NCBI GenBank assembly: GCA_963762615.1
Contig: CAVXLG010000006.1
Coordinates: 124,001 to 188,000 of the forward strand
Length of the DNA: 64,000 bases
Direction of reading: 5' to 3'
From: PALSA-505 sp963762615
GTDB taxonomy: Bacteria > Actinomycetota > Actinomycetes > Streptosporangiales > Streptosporangiaceae
Shown here piece after piece: positions 54,324 through 63,352 of this stretch. The notes beneath the pieces were generated by a model. That model searched no databases and was not told the DNA's origin. It was given only the letters and a program-made list of their open reading frames with translations. The stretch's first letter is position 1, and each line of letters begins with the position of its first letter. The translations under genes were made by a program, and so were the position numbers.

Positions 54324-55169
54324 TCAGCGGCGCTCGTGCGGTGAACCGTCGGACGGGCGGAATCCGCCTGCGTGCGCGGCAGGCTCGGGCTGACCTGCGT
54401 AGGCAGGAGCCCCTCCCGGCTGACCGTTGCGCACGTCAGCGCGCGACATCGTGGCGGGTACGGACTGCGGGCCGGTGCCCATGGCGCGGAACCCGCCGGT
54501 GTCGGATGCTCCGGCCTCCAGATCGCGCAGCAGGCCTTCCAGGTAGGCCTTGAACCTGCTGCGGTACTCACGCTCGAAGGCGCGCAGGTCGTCCACTCGC
54601 CGTTCCAGCTCCTCACGCTGCTGCACGAGGGAGCCCATGGCCTGGCGGTGCCGCTCCTGGGCGTCGCGTTCCAGGCTCTCGGCGCGCGCCCGGGCGTCTC
54701 CGGTGATCTGCTCGGCCTGACGACGCGCCTTGCCGAGGATGTCATCGGCTTCACGGCGGGCCCGGCCGAGGGTCTCGTCGGCCTCACGCCTCGCGTCGGC
54801 GATCGCCTGGTCGGCAGTCTGCTGGGCGAGCGCGAGGACCCGCGCCGCGGTGTCCATGTTGTCCTCGGCCGGGGCTACGCCCATCATCACCGGCTCGGGC
54901 CTGCGCTCGGGCTCGGGCCGCGGCGGCTCGGGACTGATCAGCTCAGGCTGCGCTTCCGGCAGCGGCGAGCTGAGCGCCGGGGCCGGCGTCTTGCCGCCGC
55001 GCATGAACTCGGCGAGCTTCGCCCGCAGCTCCTCGTTCTCCTGGAGCAGCCGGTCGAGCTCGGCCTCGACTTCGTCGAGGAAGGCGTCGACCTCTTCCTC
55101 GTCGTAGCCGGGCCGGAGCCGGGTGGTACTGAACTGCTTGTTCCGCACATCCGCGGGCGTCAGCGGCAT
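54324..55169 (-). CDS. wag31: DivIVA/Wag31 polar growth protein
   Basis: Coiled-coil protein that marks curved membrane at poles and septa and directs peptidoglycan synthesis, 281 residues. MPLTPADVRNKQFSTTRLRP-GYDEEEVDAFLDEVEAELDRL is the canonical membrane-binding N-terminal domain; a Pro-rich linker (60-95) follows, then a long coiled coil (~105-220, ARREADETLGRARREADDIL) and a disordered tail. ATG at 55167-55169. Location between yggT and the Pro/Ser-rich membrane protein is standard for actinomycetes. Confidence 0.96.
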   Translation of the reverse strand: MPLTPADVRNKQFSTTRLRPGYDEEEVDAFLDEVEAELDRLLQENEELRAKLAEFMRGGKTPAPALSSPLPEAQPELISPEPPRPEPERRPEPVMMGVAPAEDNMDTAARVLALAQQTADQAIADARREADETLGRARREADDILGKARRQAEQITGDARARAESLERDAQERHRQAMGSLVQQREELERRVDDLRAFEREYRSRFKAYLEGLLRDLEAGASDTGGFRAMGTGPQSVPATMSRADVRNGQPGGAPAYAGQPEPAAHAGGFRPSDGSPHERR

Positions 55170-55213
55170 CTCGTCTCCTTGGCGCGCTTGGAGTGTCCTG
55201 CCTACAGCACCGT

Positions 55214-55501
55214 TCAGATTAGCGGAACGACCACATTCACTAGGATCAGAACCACGAAGAACAGCACCATGAAGCTAAGGTCCAAGGCCACACTACCGAG
55301 CCGAAGGGGCGGGATGTACCTTCTTAGGAATCTCAGTGGAGGATCGGTGACTGTGAAGATCCCCTCGGCGATCACCAGCAGGATGCCGTGCGGTGCCCAC
55401 GTCCGGGAGAACGTCTGCACCCACGTGAAGATCATCCGGCCGATGAGAAGCAGCAGGTAGAGCCACAGAAGGTAGAACAGAACGATCTTCAGGATGCCCA
55501 C
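55214..55501 (-). CDS. yggT: YggT-family membrane protein
   Basis: 95 residues, two membrane segments (VLFYLLWLYLLLLIGRMIF and LDLSFMVLFFVVLILVNVVV) around the conserved TDPPLRFLRRYIPPLRLG. Members lie between sepF and divIVA in most actinobacteria and some are linked with osmotic tolerance or division; no reaction is known. GTG start at 55499-55501. Confidence 0.93.
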   Translation of the reverse strand: MGILKIVLFYLLWLYLLLLIGRMIFTWVQTFSRTWAPHGILLVIAEGIFTVTDPPLRFLRRYIPPLRLGSVALDLSFMVLFFVVLILVNVVVPLI

Positions 55502-55581
55502 ATCACTACCCTGTCTGCACAGCTCACGCCGGGACGAGCACGGCGATCTGCCGTGTCCTGCCAGCCAGCCGGCCCGCGCGC

Positions 55582-56091
55582 TTAGCTCTGGTTGAAGAAC
55601 CCTCGCTCCGCGATACGGGCCTTGTCCTCGTCTGTCACCTCGACGTTCATCGGCGACAGCAGGAACACCCGGTTGGTCACCCGGTCGATGCTCCCGCGAA
55701 GCCCGAAGATCAGTCCGGCCGCGAAGTCGACGAGGCGCTTGGCGTCACCGTCGACCATCTCGGTCAGGTTCATGATCACCGGAGTGCCCTCGCGGAAGTG
55801 CTCTCCGATAGTACGAGCCTCATTGTACGTGCGCGGATGCAGTGTCGTGATCCTGGCCAGGTCGGAGGTCTGGGTGAGGGTGGCAGCGCGCCGGTCCCCC
55901 CCGGACGGGGCCATCTCCTGCCCTACCTGGGGGTCAGGCTCACGGACCTCGGGCCCGTCTGCTGACTCCAGGCTGTCGCCATGATCGCTGTATTCGTCGT
56001 ACTCCTCATAGGAGTCGTACTGCTCCTGGTAGCGGTGGTCGTCCTCAACGAGGCCGAGGTAGACCGCCATCTTGCGCATCGCGCTGGCCAT
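55582..56091 (-). CDS. sepF: cell division protein SepF
   Basis: Membrane anchor for FtsZ, 169 residues. N-terminal amphipathic part MASAMRKMAVYLGLVEDD, acidic linker (YDSYEEYDEYSDHGD), and C-terminal ring-forming domain TLHPRTYNEARTIGEHF, VIMNLTEMVDGDAKRLVDFAAGL, GSIDRVTNRVFLLSP. The ATG at 56089-56091 is chosen because GGAGG lies 8 nt upstream; MRKM at 56079 is possible. Actinobacteria lack FtsA and ZipA, so SepF is probably essential here. Confidence 0.95.
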   Translation of the reverse strand: MASAMRKMAVYLGLVEDDHRYQEQYDSYEEYDEYSDHGDSLESADGPEVREPDPQVGQEMAPSGGDRRAATLTQTSDLARITTLHPRTYNEARTIGEHFREGTPVIMNLTEMVDGDAKRLVDFAAGLIFGLRGSIDRVTNRVFLLSPMNVEVTDEDKARIAERGFFNQS

Positions 56092-56201
56092 CCGTGCGTC
56101 CTCCGTCGTGCCTGTCGTGCCGCCCCGCTGATCGACCGGGCGCCGCAGACCGGGTAAGTGCTGCGACGCTGAGGCCCGGTACCGGGCTCGCACGTCGGAC
56201 C

Positions 56202-56936
56202 TTACCGGACGAAGGGCCTTCTGCCGCCGAGCAACGCCGTACCGACACGCAGGTGTGTCGCGCCGAATTTGATCGCCGCTTCCAGGTCGGCGCTCATCCC
56301 CGCCGAGATCATGGTCGCGGCCGGGTGCGCGCGGCGGACTTCGGCCGCGATAGCGCCGAGTTTCCCGAACGCGGCATCCGCCGGCCCGCCCAGCGGCGCC
56401 ACGGCCATTACACCGCCGAGCGCCAGGCCGCCCTCCCCGGCCAGCGCATCGGCCAGCCCGGCCACCTGATCGGGCTGGGCCCCGCCCCGGGACGGGTCGG
56501 CGTCCAAGCTCACCTGCACCAGGCAGGTAACCGTCCGTCCGGCCTGCCTGGCGTGCCTGCCCAGGGCCCGGACCAGCCGGATGCGGTCGACCGAGTGCAC
56601 CACATCGGCGTAGCGCACCACGCTCGCGGCCTTGTTCGTCTGCAGCTGGCCGACGAAATGCCAGGTGAGGCCAGTCACTCCGAGGCGGGCGCAGGCCGCG
56701 GCCTTGGGTGCGGCCTCCTGGTCCCTGTTCTCCCCCACGTCCGTCACGCCGAGCTCACTGAGCAGGCGGATGTCGGACGGCGGCCGGGTCTTGGTGATCG
56801 CGATCAGCGTGATCTCGCTCACCTTCCGGCCCGCGTCCGCGCAGGAAGCGGCGATCCGGGCGCGCACCTCCGCGAGCCGCGCTGCGATCTCGTCACGGCG
56901 TGCGTCCGCGCTGGCCAGCGCCGGCGGCTGGGTCAC
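56202..56936 (-). CDS. yggS: YggS-family PLP homeostasis protein
   Basis: 244 residues, alanine-racemase-like barrel binding pyridoxal phosphate and buffering its level. PLP lysine in EITLIAITKTRPPSDI, WHFVGQLQTNKA and MISAGMSADLEAAIKFGATHLRVGTALLG. GTG at 56934-56936, 7 bp after pgeF. One unusual point is GVTDVGENRDQEAAPKAA, where most homologues have FGENRVQE. Confidence 0.93.
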   Translation of the reverse strand: MTQPPALASADARRDEIAARLAEVRARIAASCADAGRKVSEITLIAITKTRPPSDIRLLSELGVTDVGENRDQEAAPKAAACARLGVTGLTWHFVGQLQTNKAASVVRYADVVHSVDRIRLVRALGRHARQAGRTVTCLVQVSLDADPSRGGAQPDQVAGLADALAGEGGLALGGVMAVAPLGGPADAAFGKLGAIAAEVRRAHPAATMISAGMSADLEAAIKFGATHLRVGTALLGGRRPFVR

Positions 56937-56943
56937 CTGTCCA

Positions 56944-57834
56944 TCATGGCGCGAGCCAGACGAGGCCGGCGAACCGCCCGGTGCGACCATCGCGCCGGTA
57001 GGAGTAAAGGTCAGGATCCTCGGCGGTGCACCTGCCGTCGGCCTGCACCTGGCGCACCCCGGCCGTGGCCAGCTGCGCGGCCACCCCGGAGCGGATGTCG
57101 AGGCCCGGCGTGCCGGCCCGGGTGACGCAGCCGGATCCCGGAACAGCCGCCGCCACGGCGTCCCGCATGTCCTCGGGTACCTCGTAGCACCCGCCGCAGA
57201 TGGCGGGACCGATGATCGCGTGCATCCGGGCCGGATCGGCGCCCGCCCGGGCCATGGCGCGAACGAGCGCCGGGACGACGCCGCGGGTCGTCCCCAGGCG
57301 TCCCGAGTGCGCGGCTCCGATGATCCTCGCCTCCGGATCGGCCAGCAGGACGCCCGGGCAGTCGGCGGACAGGACACTCAGCGACAGCCCGGGTACCGAG
57401 GTGAAGCTCGCGTCACGGGCCGGGGCGGGCTCGGCGCCCGCCCAGCCGCCGGGGACGGCTTCGGCGACCGCACCGCCGCCGGGGCCGGCCGGCCGGCTCC
57501 GCACCCGGCCGACATCGGCGCCGTGCACCTGTCGCATCCACGTCATCCGGGCCGGGTCAAGGCCGCAGGCCGCGGCCACGAGCCGGCGGTTGCGGGCGAC
57601 GGCGTCCTCGCTGTCGCCTGAGCCCGTGCTCAGGTTGAGCGAATCATAGGGCGGCTGGCTGACCCCGCCGCGGCGGCCGGTGAACGCGGCGCGCACCCCC
57701 GGGGCCAGCGTGAACAGCCGGACGGCCGGGTCATCCGGGCCTGCCGGCGCAAGAGACATGCGGACGACCGGGCGGCGCGCGGCCGGGCCGGCCGCGCCGG
57801 GGGGGCCTGCAGGCTCGGCTGGCCCTCGGCTCAC
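56944..57834 (-). CDS. pgeF: PgeF/YfiH multicopper-oxidase-fold protein
   Basis: 296 residues, laccase-domain family; characterised members either edit the peptidoglycan precursor (removing L-Ser wrongly added by MurC) or cleave purine nucleosides. Zinc and catalytic residues in MRQVHGADVG, LSADCPGVLLAD, IGAAHSGRLGTTRG and IGPAICGGCYEVPEDM. GTG start overlaps the ftsZ stop by 4 bp, coupling the two. Proximity to murC and ftsZ fits the peptidoglycan-editing role. Confidence 0.93.
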   Translation of the reverse strand: MSRGPAEPAGPPGAAGPAARRPVVRMSLAPAGPDDPAVRLFTLAPGVRAAFTGRRGGVSQPPYDSLNLSTGSGDSEDAVARNRRLVAAACGLDPARMTWMRQVHGADVGRVRSRPAGPGGGAVAEAVPGGWAGAEPAPARDASFTSVPGLSLSVLSADCPGVLLADPEARIIGAAHSGRLGTTRGVVPALVRAMARAGADPARMHAIIGPAICGGCYEVPEDMRDAVAAAVPGSGCVTRAGTPGLDIRSGVAAQLATAGVRQVQADGRCTAEDPDLYSYRRDGRTGRFAGLVWLAP

Positions 57835-59375
57835 TTGAGGAAGTCGGGCACGTCGAGCTCGTCGTCCTCCTCGAAGACCACCGGCCGGCGCCGGGTGCTG
57901 GCGGCGTCGAAGACGCGTCCGGCCGCGACGGGGTCGAGCCTGCCCGGCGCGTGCTGGTGCGCGCGCCCGGCGGCCGGGGCAGCCGGCTGATCGGCTGCGT
58001 CGCCGGTCGCGGGCAGGCCCGTGGCAGGCGTGCTCTCGGGCTGACCAGCTTCCGCGCCTGCAGTGTCGAGGCCGGGCGGCCGAGCCGACGCGGGCGCATG
58101 GCCGTTGCGCTCGCCGGGCGAAGGGACCGGGCCGGCCGGATCGGACCGCTGACCATGGCCCGCGTCGGACGGCTGCCCCGGGCCCGCGCCGGGCGCGGGC
58201 CCGGCCTGCGCTGCGGCGGTCTCATAGCCGGGCGCAGTCTCGTAGCCGGGCGCGGTCTCATGGTCGGGCGGGGTCCCGTAGCCGGGCGCAGTCTCGTAGC
58301 CGGGCGCGGCCTGGTGCCTGGGTGCGCCGGAGGAAGCGCCGTGGCCGCCGAGGCTGATCGCTGGGCGGCCGTTCGTCTCGCGGCGTCCGGACAGGACCCG
58401 CGCGGTCTCCGGCATCGCTGCGCGGCTCCTGTTGTCACCCAGGCCCGCCGCGATCACGGTGACCCGTACCTCGTCGCCGAGCGCGTCGTCGATGACCGCG
58501 CCGAAGATGAAGTTGGCGTCCGGGGCAGCGGAATTGGAGACCAGCTGGGCCGCCTCGTTGATCTCGAAGAGGCCGAGGTCGGAACCGCCCTGGATGGACA
58601 GCAGCACTCCGTGCGCGCCATCGATGCTGGCCTCGAGCAGCGGGCTGGAGATCGCCGTCTCGGCGGCCGCGACCGAGCGATCGTCGCCCCGGGCCGAGCC
58701 GATGCCCATCAGCGCCGAGCCGGCCCCCGACATGACGGACTTCACGTCGGCGAAGTCCAGGTTGATCAGGCCGGGCGTGGTGATCAGGTCGGTGATTCCC
58801 TGAACGCCGGAGAGCAGCACCTGGTCGGCGGCCTTGAATGCGTCCAGGACGCTGACCTGCCGGTCGGAGATGGACAGCAGCCGGTCGTTCGGTATCACGA
58901 TCAGCGTGTCCACCTCCTCGCGGAGCCGCTCGATGCCGACCTCGGCCTGGGTGCCGCGGCGCTTGCCCTCGAAGCCGAACGGGCGGGTCACGACGCCGAT
59001 GGTGAGCGCGCCGAGCGAGCGCGCCACGTTGGCCACCACCGGCGCCCCGCCGGTGCCGGTCCCGCCGCCCTCGCCTGCGGTGACGAAGACCATGTCGGCT
59101 CCCTTGAGAACCTCCTCGATCTCCTCACGATGATCTTCAGCGGCCTTGCAGCCGACGTCGGGGTTCGCGCCCGCTCCCAGCCCCCTGGTGAGCTCGCGCC
59201 CGACGTCGAGCTTGACGTCCGCGTCGCTCATCAGCAGCGCTTGCGCGTCGGTATTAATCGCTATGAACTCGACGCCCTTAAGTCCTTCTTCGATCATCCG
59301 GTTTACGGCGTTGACGCCGCCCCCACCGATTCCGGCGACCTTGATGACCGCCAGGTAATTCTGCGGTGCTGCCAC
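57831..59375 (-). CDS. ftsZ: cell division protein FtsZ
   Basis: Tubulin-like GTPase that forms the Z-ring, 514 residues. Nucleotide-binding VAGIGGGGVNAVNRMI, tubulin signature GGGTGTG (103-109), synergy loop NLDFADVKSVM and the C-terminal peptide VVFEEDDELDVPDFLK for SepF binding. The linker (~340-495) is longer than usual for the family and contains YETAPGYGTPP-type repeats. GTG start at 59373-59375. A 306-bp gap upstream separates it from ftsQ and contains likely promoters. Confidence 0.97.
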   Translation of the reverse strand: MAAPQNYLAVIKVAGIGGGGVNAVNRMIEEGLKGVEFIAINTDAQALLMSDADVKLDVGRELTRGLGAGANPDVGCKAAEDHREEIEEVLKGADMVFVTAGEGGGTGTGGAPVVANVARSLGALTIGVVTRPFGFEGKRRGTQAEVGIERLREEVDTLIVIPNDRLLSISDRQVSVLDAFKAADQVLLSGVQGITDLITTPGLINLDFADVKSVMSGAGSALMGIGSARGDDRSVAAAETAISSPLLEASIDGAHGVLLSIQGGSDLGLFEINEAAQLVSNSAAPDANFIFGAVIDDALGDEVRVTVIAAGLGDNRSRAAMPETARVLSGRRETNGRPAISLGGHGASSGAPRHQAAPGYETAPGYGTPPDHETAPGYETAPGYETAAAQAGPAPGAGPGQPSDAGHGQRSDPAGPVPSPGERNGHAPASARPPGLDTAGAEAGQPESTPATGLPATGDAADQPAAPAAGRAHQHAPGRLDPVAAGRVFDAASTRRRPVVFEEDDELDVPDFLK

Positions 59376-59681
59376 GAGGAAGGACCCTTTCGCTCGTATG
59401 CCCGTATCGCATTTCTTCCCGCGTTCCTGCGGGTCTCCGTGCTGCTCATCTCGGGAAACCGGGACGTTAGCGACCGGTTTTCAAATGCGCTGCCAGTGAC
59501 ATCGGCCGGTCACGCACCGCGGTTTACGCGGGATAAACTCTTACCCTCAAGTTGAGATTTAGACTTATGTCAACCTGGCGATTGGTATGGACAGTAAGGT
59601 CGCCTGCCAGCGGGGTCAACAACCGGGCCTGAACCGGCTCGGCGTGTCGCGAAGTGCTGGCAGAGGCTGACCGCTGAGGGC
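59376..59681 (-). promoter_or_regulatory. ftsZ upstream region with AT-rich palindrome
   Basis: The gap between ftsQ and ftsZ has a conspicuously AT-rich core (59521-59590). It contains CTCAAGTTGAG (59546-59556), an 11-bp palindrome with a central unpaired base, and on the minus strand TTGACA (59573-59568), a perfect -35 hexamer; no -10 at proper spacing can be named. Streptomycete ftsZ promoters have a similar CTTGAGGGT-rich segment in my recollection. The rest of the gap shows nothing definite. Confidence 0.5.
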
Positions 59682-60557
59682 TTAGCCTGTGGCGGCGGTG
59701 CCGGGCGCGCTGACGTCATAGGAGCGGGCGTGCGTGTGCATCAGGATGGCCAGCACCCGCGCCTTCTGCGCCGACTGGCCGCTGCTGCCCCAGTTGACCG
59801 TCACCCTGCCGGACAGCTCCAGCGTGACGGCATCCAGCGTGGGGACGGTCACGGCCTTGACCCGGCGGGCGATCCCGGGTGGCAGCTGGCGCAGGACCGC
59901 CGCCGCGGCCCGCACCCCGGGGTTACCGGGCAGAGGGCCGGCCGGGGTGAACCGCGGCATCCCCCGTGGCCGGGTTTTCACCTGCTGTACCACCACGCCC
60001 GAGGGGTTGACGAGATCGAACCCGCCCGCCACCGGGACCGCCAGGGCCGGGGTTCTCTCCTGGACGGAGATCAGCACCCCGTCGGGCCAGCTCCTGGTCA
60101 CCTGGGCCGACTGCACCTGGGCGATGCGCTCGACCCGGGTGGCCACGGCACCCGTGCTCACCCGGATGAGCGGCAGTCCCGGCGGGATGCCGGCGGCGGC
60201 CAGCACCTCGGATTTCGGTACCAGGTGCGTGCCGGCGACCTCGATCGACCGGACGACCAGGAGTTGCGGGCCGAGCAGCGCCCAGGCTGCGGCCCCGATG
60301 ATTCCCAGCGCCGCGAGCAGGAAGAACGCCACCTGGTAGCGGCTGCGACCGCGGCCGGCCGGAACTTCGGCGGGCTGTCCGCCTGAGGTCTTGGCCTGCC
60401 GGCGGGTGGCATCGGCCGCGCGGCGATCGCGGGGAACCGCGGGCTGCGGCCCAGCCTCAGCCACCGATGCGGGCCCGGCACCACCCGCAGACCCAGGCCC
60501 GGCACCACCCGCAGACCGGACGGTCGCGCCGTCCCGGCCGGCCCGCCCGCGGGTCAC
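59682..60557 (-). CDS. ftsQ: cell division protein FtsQ
   Basis: Bitopic divisome protein, 291 residues: cytosolic N-terminal ~75 residues with a 24-bp DNA repeat (SAGGAGPGSAGGAGPAS), one membrane helix YQVAFFLLAALGIIGAAAWA, then the POTRA domain starting VVRSIEVAGTHLVPKSEVLAA and the beta domain (SWPDGVLISVQERTPAL). GTG at 60555-60557 overlaps murC stop by 4 bp. No D-Ala-D-Ala ligase gene (ddlB) or murB is interposed. Confidence 0.93.
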   Translation of the reverse strand: MTRGRAGRDGATVRSAGGAGPGSAGGAGPASVAEAGPQPAVPRDRRAADATRRQAKTSGGQPAEVPAGRGRSRYQVAFFLLAALGIIGAAAWALLGPQLLVVRSIEVAGTHLVPKSEVLAAAGIPPGLPLIRVSTGAVATRVERIAQVQSAQVTRSWPDGVLISVQERTPALAVPVAGGFDLVNPSGVVVQQVKTRPRGMPRFTPAGPLPGNPGVRAAAAVLRQLPPGIARRVKAVTVPTLDAVTLELSGRVTVNWGSSGQSAQKARVLAILMHTHARSYDVSAPGTAATG

Positions 60558-62022
60558 GAGTCCGACCCCGCGCGGAGCGCGCTGACCAGCAGCGGCCCGA
60601 GATCCGTCACGTCGCCCGCGCCCATCGTGAGGACGATGTCGCCCGGCCGGGCGGCATCGACCACGGCCCGGGGCACCGCCTCGGCCCGCGGCAGGTAGCG
60701 AGCCCGGTCCCGCGGCACGGCGTCCGCGATCAGCTGCCCGGTCACCCCCGGCTCCGGGTCTTCCCGGGCCGCGTAGACGTCGAGCACGAACGCCTGGTCG
60801 GCCAGGCCGAGCGCCGCGCCGAACTCGGCAGCGAAGATGCGCGTCCGGCTGTACAGGTGCGGCTGGAAGACCGCGATCACCCGCCCGCCGCCGGCGATCT
60901 CGCGTGCCGCGTGCAGGTCGGCCGTCAGCTCGGTCGGGTGGTGCGCGTAGCTGTCAAGCACCCGGACCCCGGCGGCCTCGCCCCTGGGCTCCAGCCTGCG
61001 CTGCGCGCCGCGGTAGGCGGCGAGGCCGGCGGCCGCCTGCGGCCAGCCGGCCCCGAGCTCGACGGCAGCGGCGAACGCGGCGGCCGCGTTGAGCGCGTTG
61101 TGCCGGCCTGGCACCGCGAGCTCGATCCGCTGCTCGCCGTGGCCGGCGGCAGCCGGCGCCCTGCCGAGACCGTCAGGCTGACTCCCATCCCGCGCAGCGC
61201 CACGTCGGTGACCAGGTAGTCCGCGCCGGGCGAGGCACCGTAGCTGCGTACCCGGAGCGGCAGATCCGCCACGGCCGCGGCCAGTGCCCTGGTGCCCGGG
61301 TGGTCGGCACAGAGCACCAGCAGGCCGCCCGGCGTGATACGGCGGCCGAACGCTGCGAAGGTGTCCTCGATCTCCCGGAGGCTGGCGTAGTTGTCGAGAT
61401 GGTCGGCCTCGATGTTGGTCACGATCACGGCGTCCGGCGACAGGAGCAGGAACGAACGGTCGCTCTCGTCGGCTTCGGCGACGAATATCTCGCCGTCCGC
61501 CCAGACGGCTCCCACCCCGGTCGCGGTCAGCACCCCGCCGATCACGTACCCGGGATCGAAGCCGGACGACACCAGGATGGTGGTGAGCATGGCGCTCGTC
61601 GTGGTCTTGCCGTGCGTGCCCGCCACCGCTACCGTCCGCTTGCCGAGCATCACCGAGGCCAGCGCGGATGCCCGGTGCAGGATCCTGAGACCGCGGTTGC
61701 GCGCCTCGGCCAGCTCCGGGTTGTCCGGGCGGATCGCCGTGGTGACCACGAGCGTGTCCGCACCGTCGAGGCGGGCCGGGTCGTGGCCCACGTGCACGTC
61801 AGCGCCGAGAGCGGCCAGCGCCGCGAGCGTGGCGGAGGGCCGCGAGTCAGTGCCCGACACCACGACCCCCCTGGCCAGCATGATCCTCGCGATCCCGGAC
61901 ATGCCGGCGCCGCCGATACCGGTGAAGTGCACCCGGCCGAGCTGGCTCACCGGCACCGGGAGCGCGGTGCCTGGCGTCAGTCCCGCGGCGCCGGGCGGCG
62001 CGGCGGCCTGCGGCCCGCTCAC
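60554..62022 (-). CDS. murC: UDP-N-acetylmuramate-L-alanine ligase (one frameshift)
   Basis: Adds L-Ala to UDP-MurNAc, about 489 residues after correction. VHFTGIGGAGMSGIA at the N-terminus, ATP site VAVAGTHGKTTTSAML, VAEADESDRSFLLL, NIEADHLDNYA in the first frame; HNALNAAAAFAAAVELG, DSYAHHPTEL and FQPHLYSRTR in the second. The break is at about 61157-61170 in GTCTCGGCAGGG; one missing G (TCGGGCAGG) joins VSLTVSGRAPAAAGHGEQ to RIELAVPGRHNALN. The GTG start at 62020-62022 overlaps the murG stop. Confidence 0.93.
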
Positions 62023-63119
62023 CGGCCGTCCCTGATCACGCCGATCACCGCGGCCGCCAGCTTGATGTCCGCGTCCCGCACGCCCAACGCGGCGGCCGCG
62101 CAAGACATCCCCGCCACCCGGCCGGGGTCGGCCAGGACGGGCAGCAGCGTGTCCCGGATCCACTCCGGGGTCAGCCTGGCGTCCTCGACGACCAGCCCGC
62201 CGCCGGCCCGGACGATGGGCTCGGCGTTCAGCATCTGCTCGCCGTTGCCGTGCGGCAGCGGGACGTACGCGGCCGGCAGGCCGACCGCTGTCACCTCCGC
62301 GCAGGTGTTCGCCCCGGCCCGGCACAGCACCAGGTCGGCGGCCGCATAGGCGAGATCCATCCGGTCCATGTACGGCACGATCAGCTGCGCTGGGCCCGGC
62401 TCGGGCGGCAGCGCATCCCGGGAAGGCGCCGTCACGGCGGAGCGCGGCCCGGAGATGAGCAGCAGCTGCACGCCGGCCTGCCGTATCCACCCGGCCGCGC
62501 CGAGAACCGCCTGGTTCAGCGACCGCGCACCCTGCGATCCGCCGGTCACGAGCAGCACCGGCAGGTCGGGCCGGAACCCGAAATGCGCCCGCGCCTTGTC
62601 GGCCTGGTCGAGCCGGTCCAGCTCGCTGATCTGGCGCCGCAGCGGGATGCCCAGGTAGCGGGCGTGCGGCAGCGACGCGCCGGGGCTGCCGGTGAACACG
62701 TTCCGGGTCAGCCGGGCGCCCAGCCGGTTGGCCAGGCCCGGACGCGGGTTGGCCTCGTGCACCACGATCGGTACCCGGCGGCGCCTGGCGGCCAGGTAGC
62801 CGGGCGTCGAGACGTACCCGCCGAACCCGACCAGGGCGTCTGCCTCGGTGACGTCGAGCACTCCGGCCGCCGCGCTGATCGCCGCGGCCAGCCTGCCGGG
62901 AACGGTCAGCAGCTGGGGGGTGACCGAGCGCGGCAGCGGCACCGGGGGGATGACCGCGAGTTCGTAGCCGTGCTGCGGCACGAGCCTGGTCTCCAGGCCC
63001 CGCTTGGTGCCGAGGAAGGTCAGCCCGATCGACGGGTCGGCCCGCCGGAGCGCGTCCGCCAGGGCGAGCGCGGGTGAGATGTGGCCGGCCGACCCGCCGC
63101 CGGCCAGGACGACTCTCAT
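62019..63119 (-). CDS. murG: MurG glycosyltransferase
   Basis: Makes lipid II by transferring GlcNAc to lipid I on the inner face of the membrane, 366 residues. MRVVLAGGGSAGHISPALAL, GFGGYVSTPGYLAARRR, HEANPRPGLANRLGA, LLVTGGSQGARSLN and CRAGANTCAEVTAVGLPAAY. ATG at 63117-63119 gives the canonical start, but a TTG at 63125 in the same frame is at a better distance (5 nt) from GAGGAG, so the first residues are uncertain. Confidence 0.95.
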   Translation of the reverse strand: MRVVLAGGGSAGHISPALALADALRRADPSIGLTFLGTKRGLETRLVPQHGYELAVIPPVPLPRSVTPQLLTVPGRLAAAISAAAGVLDVTEADALVGFGGYVSTPGYLAARRRRVPIVVHEANPRPGLANRLGARLTRNVFTGSPGASLPHARYLGIPLRRQISELDRLDQADKARAHFGFRPDLPVLLVTGGSQGARSLNQAVLGAAGWIRQAGVQLLLISGPRSAVTAPSRDALPPEPGPAQLIVPYMDRMDLAYAAADLVLCRAGANTCAEVTAVGLPAAYVPLPHGNGEQMLNAEPIVRAGGGLVVEDARLTPEWIRDTLLPVLADPGRVAGMSCAAAALGVRDADIKLAAAVIGVIRDGR

Positions 63120-63352
63120 CGCCAACTGCTCTCCTCACGTCGATCCCGGTCCGGACGCGGCCCGCCGCCGCCCGCCGGACCGGCGAGTACGGTCAGGCCC
63201 GGCCTGGGCGCGCCGGCAGATCTTCTGCGGCGCGGGCCGGCGCCCAGGCGACCGGCCGCGCTGCCGTCGCCGCCGGCAGCTCCACCATCGACTCCTCCTC
63301 CGCTCCTCCGCGTCACCGGACGCCGCCTGACTGCCTCGTGCGCCGCCCGGAA

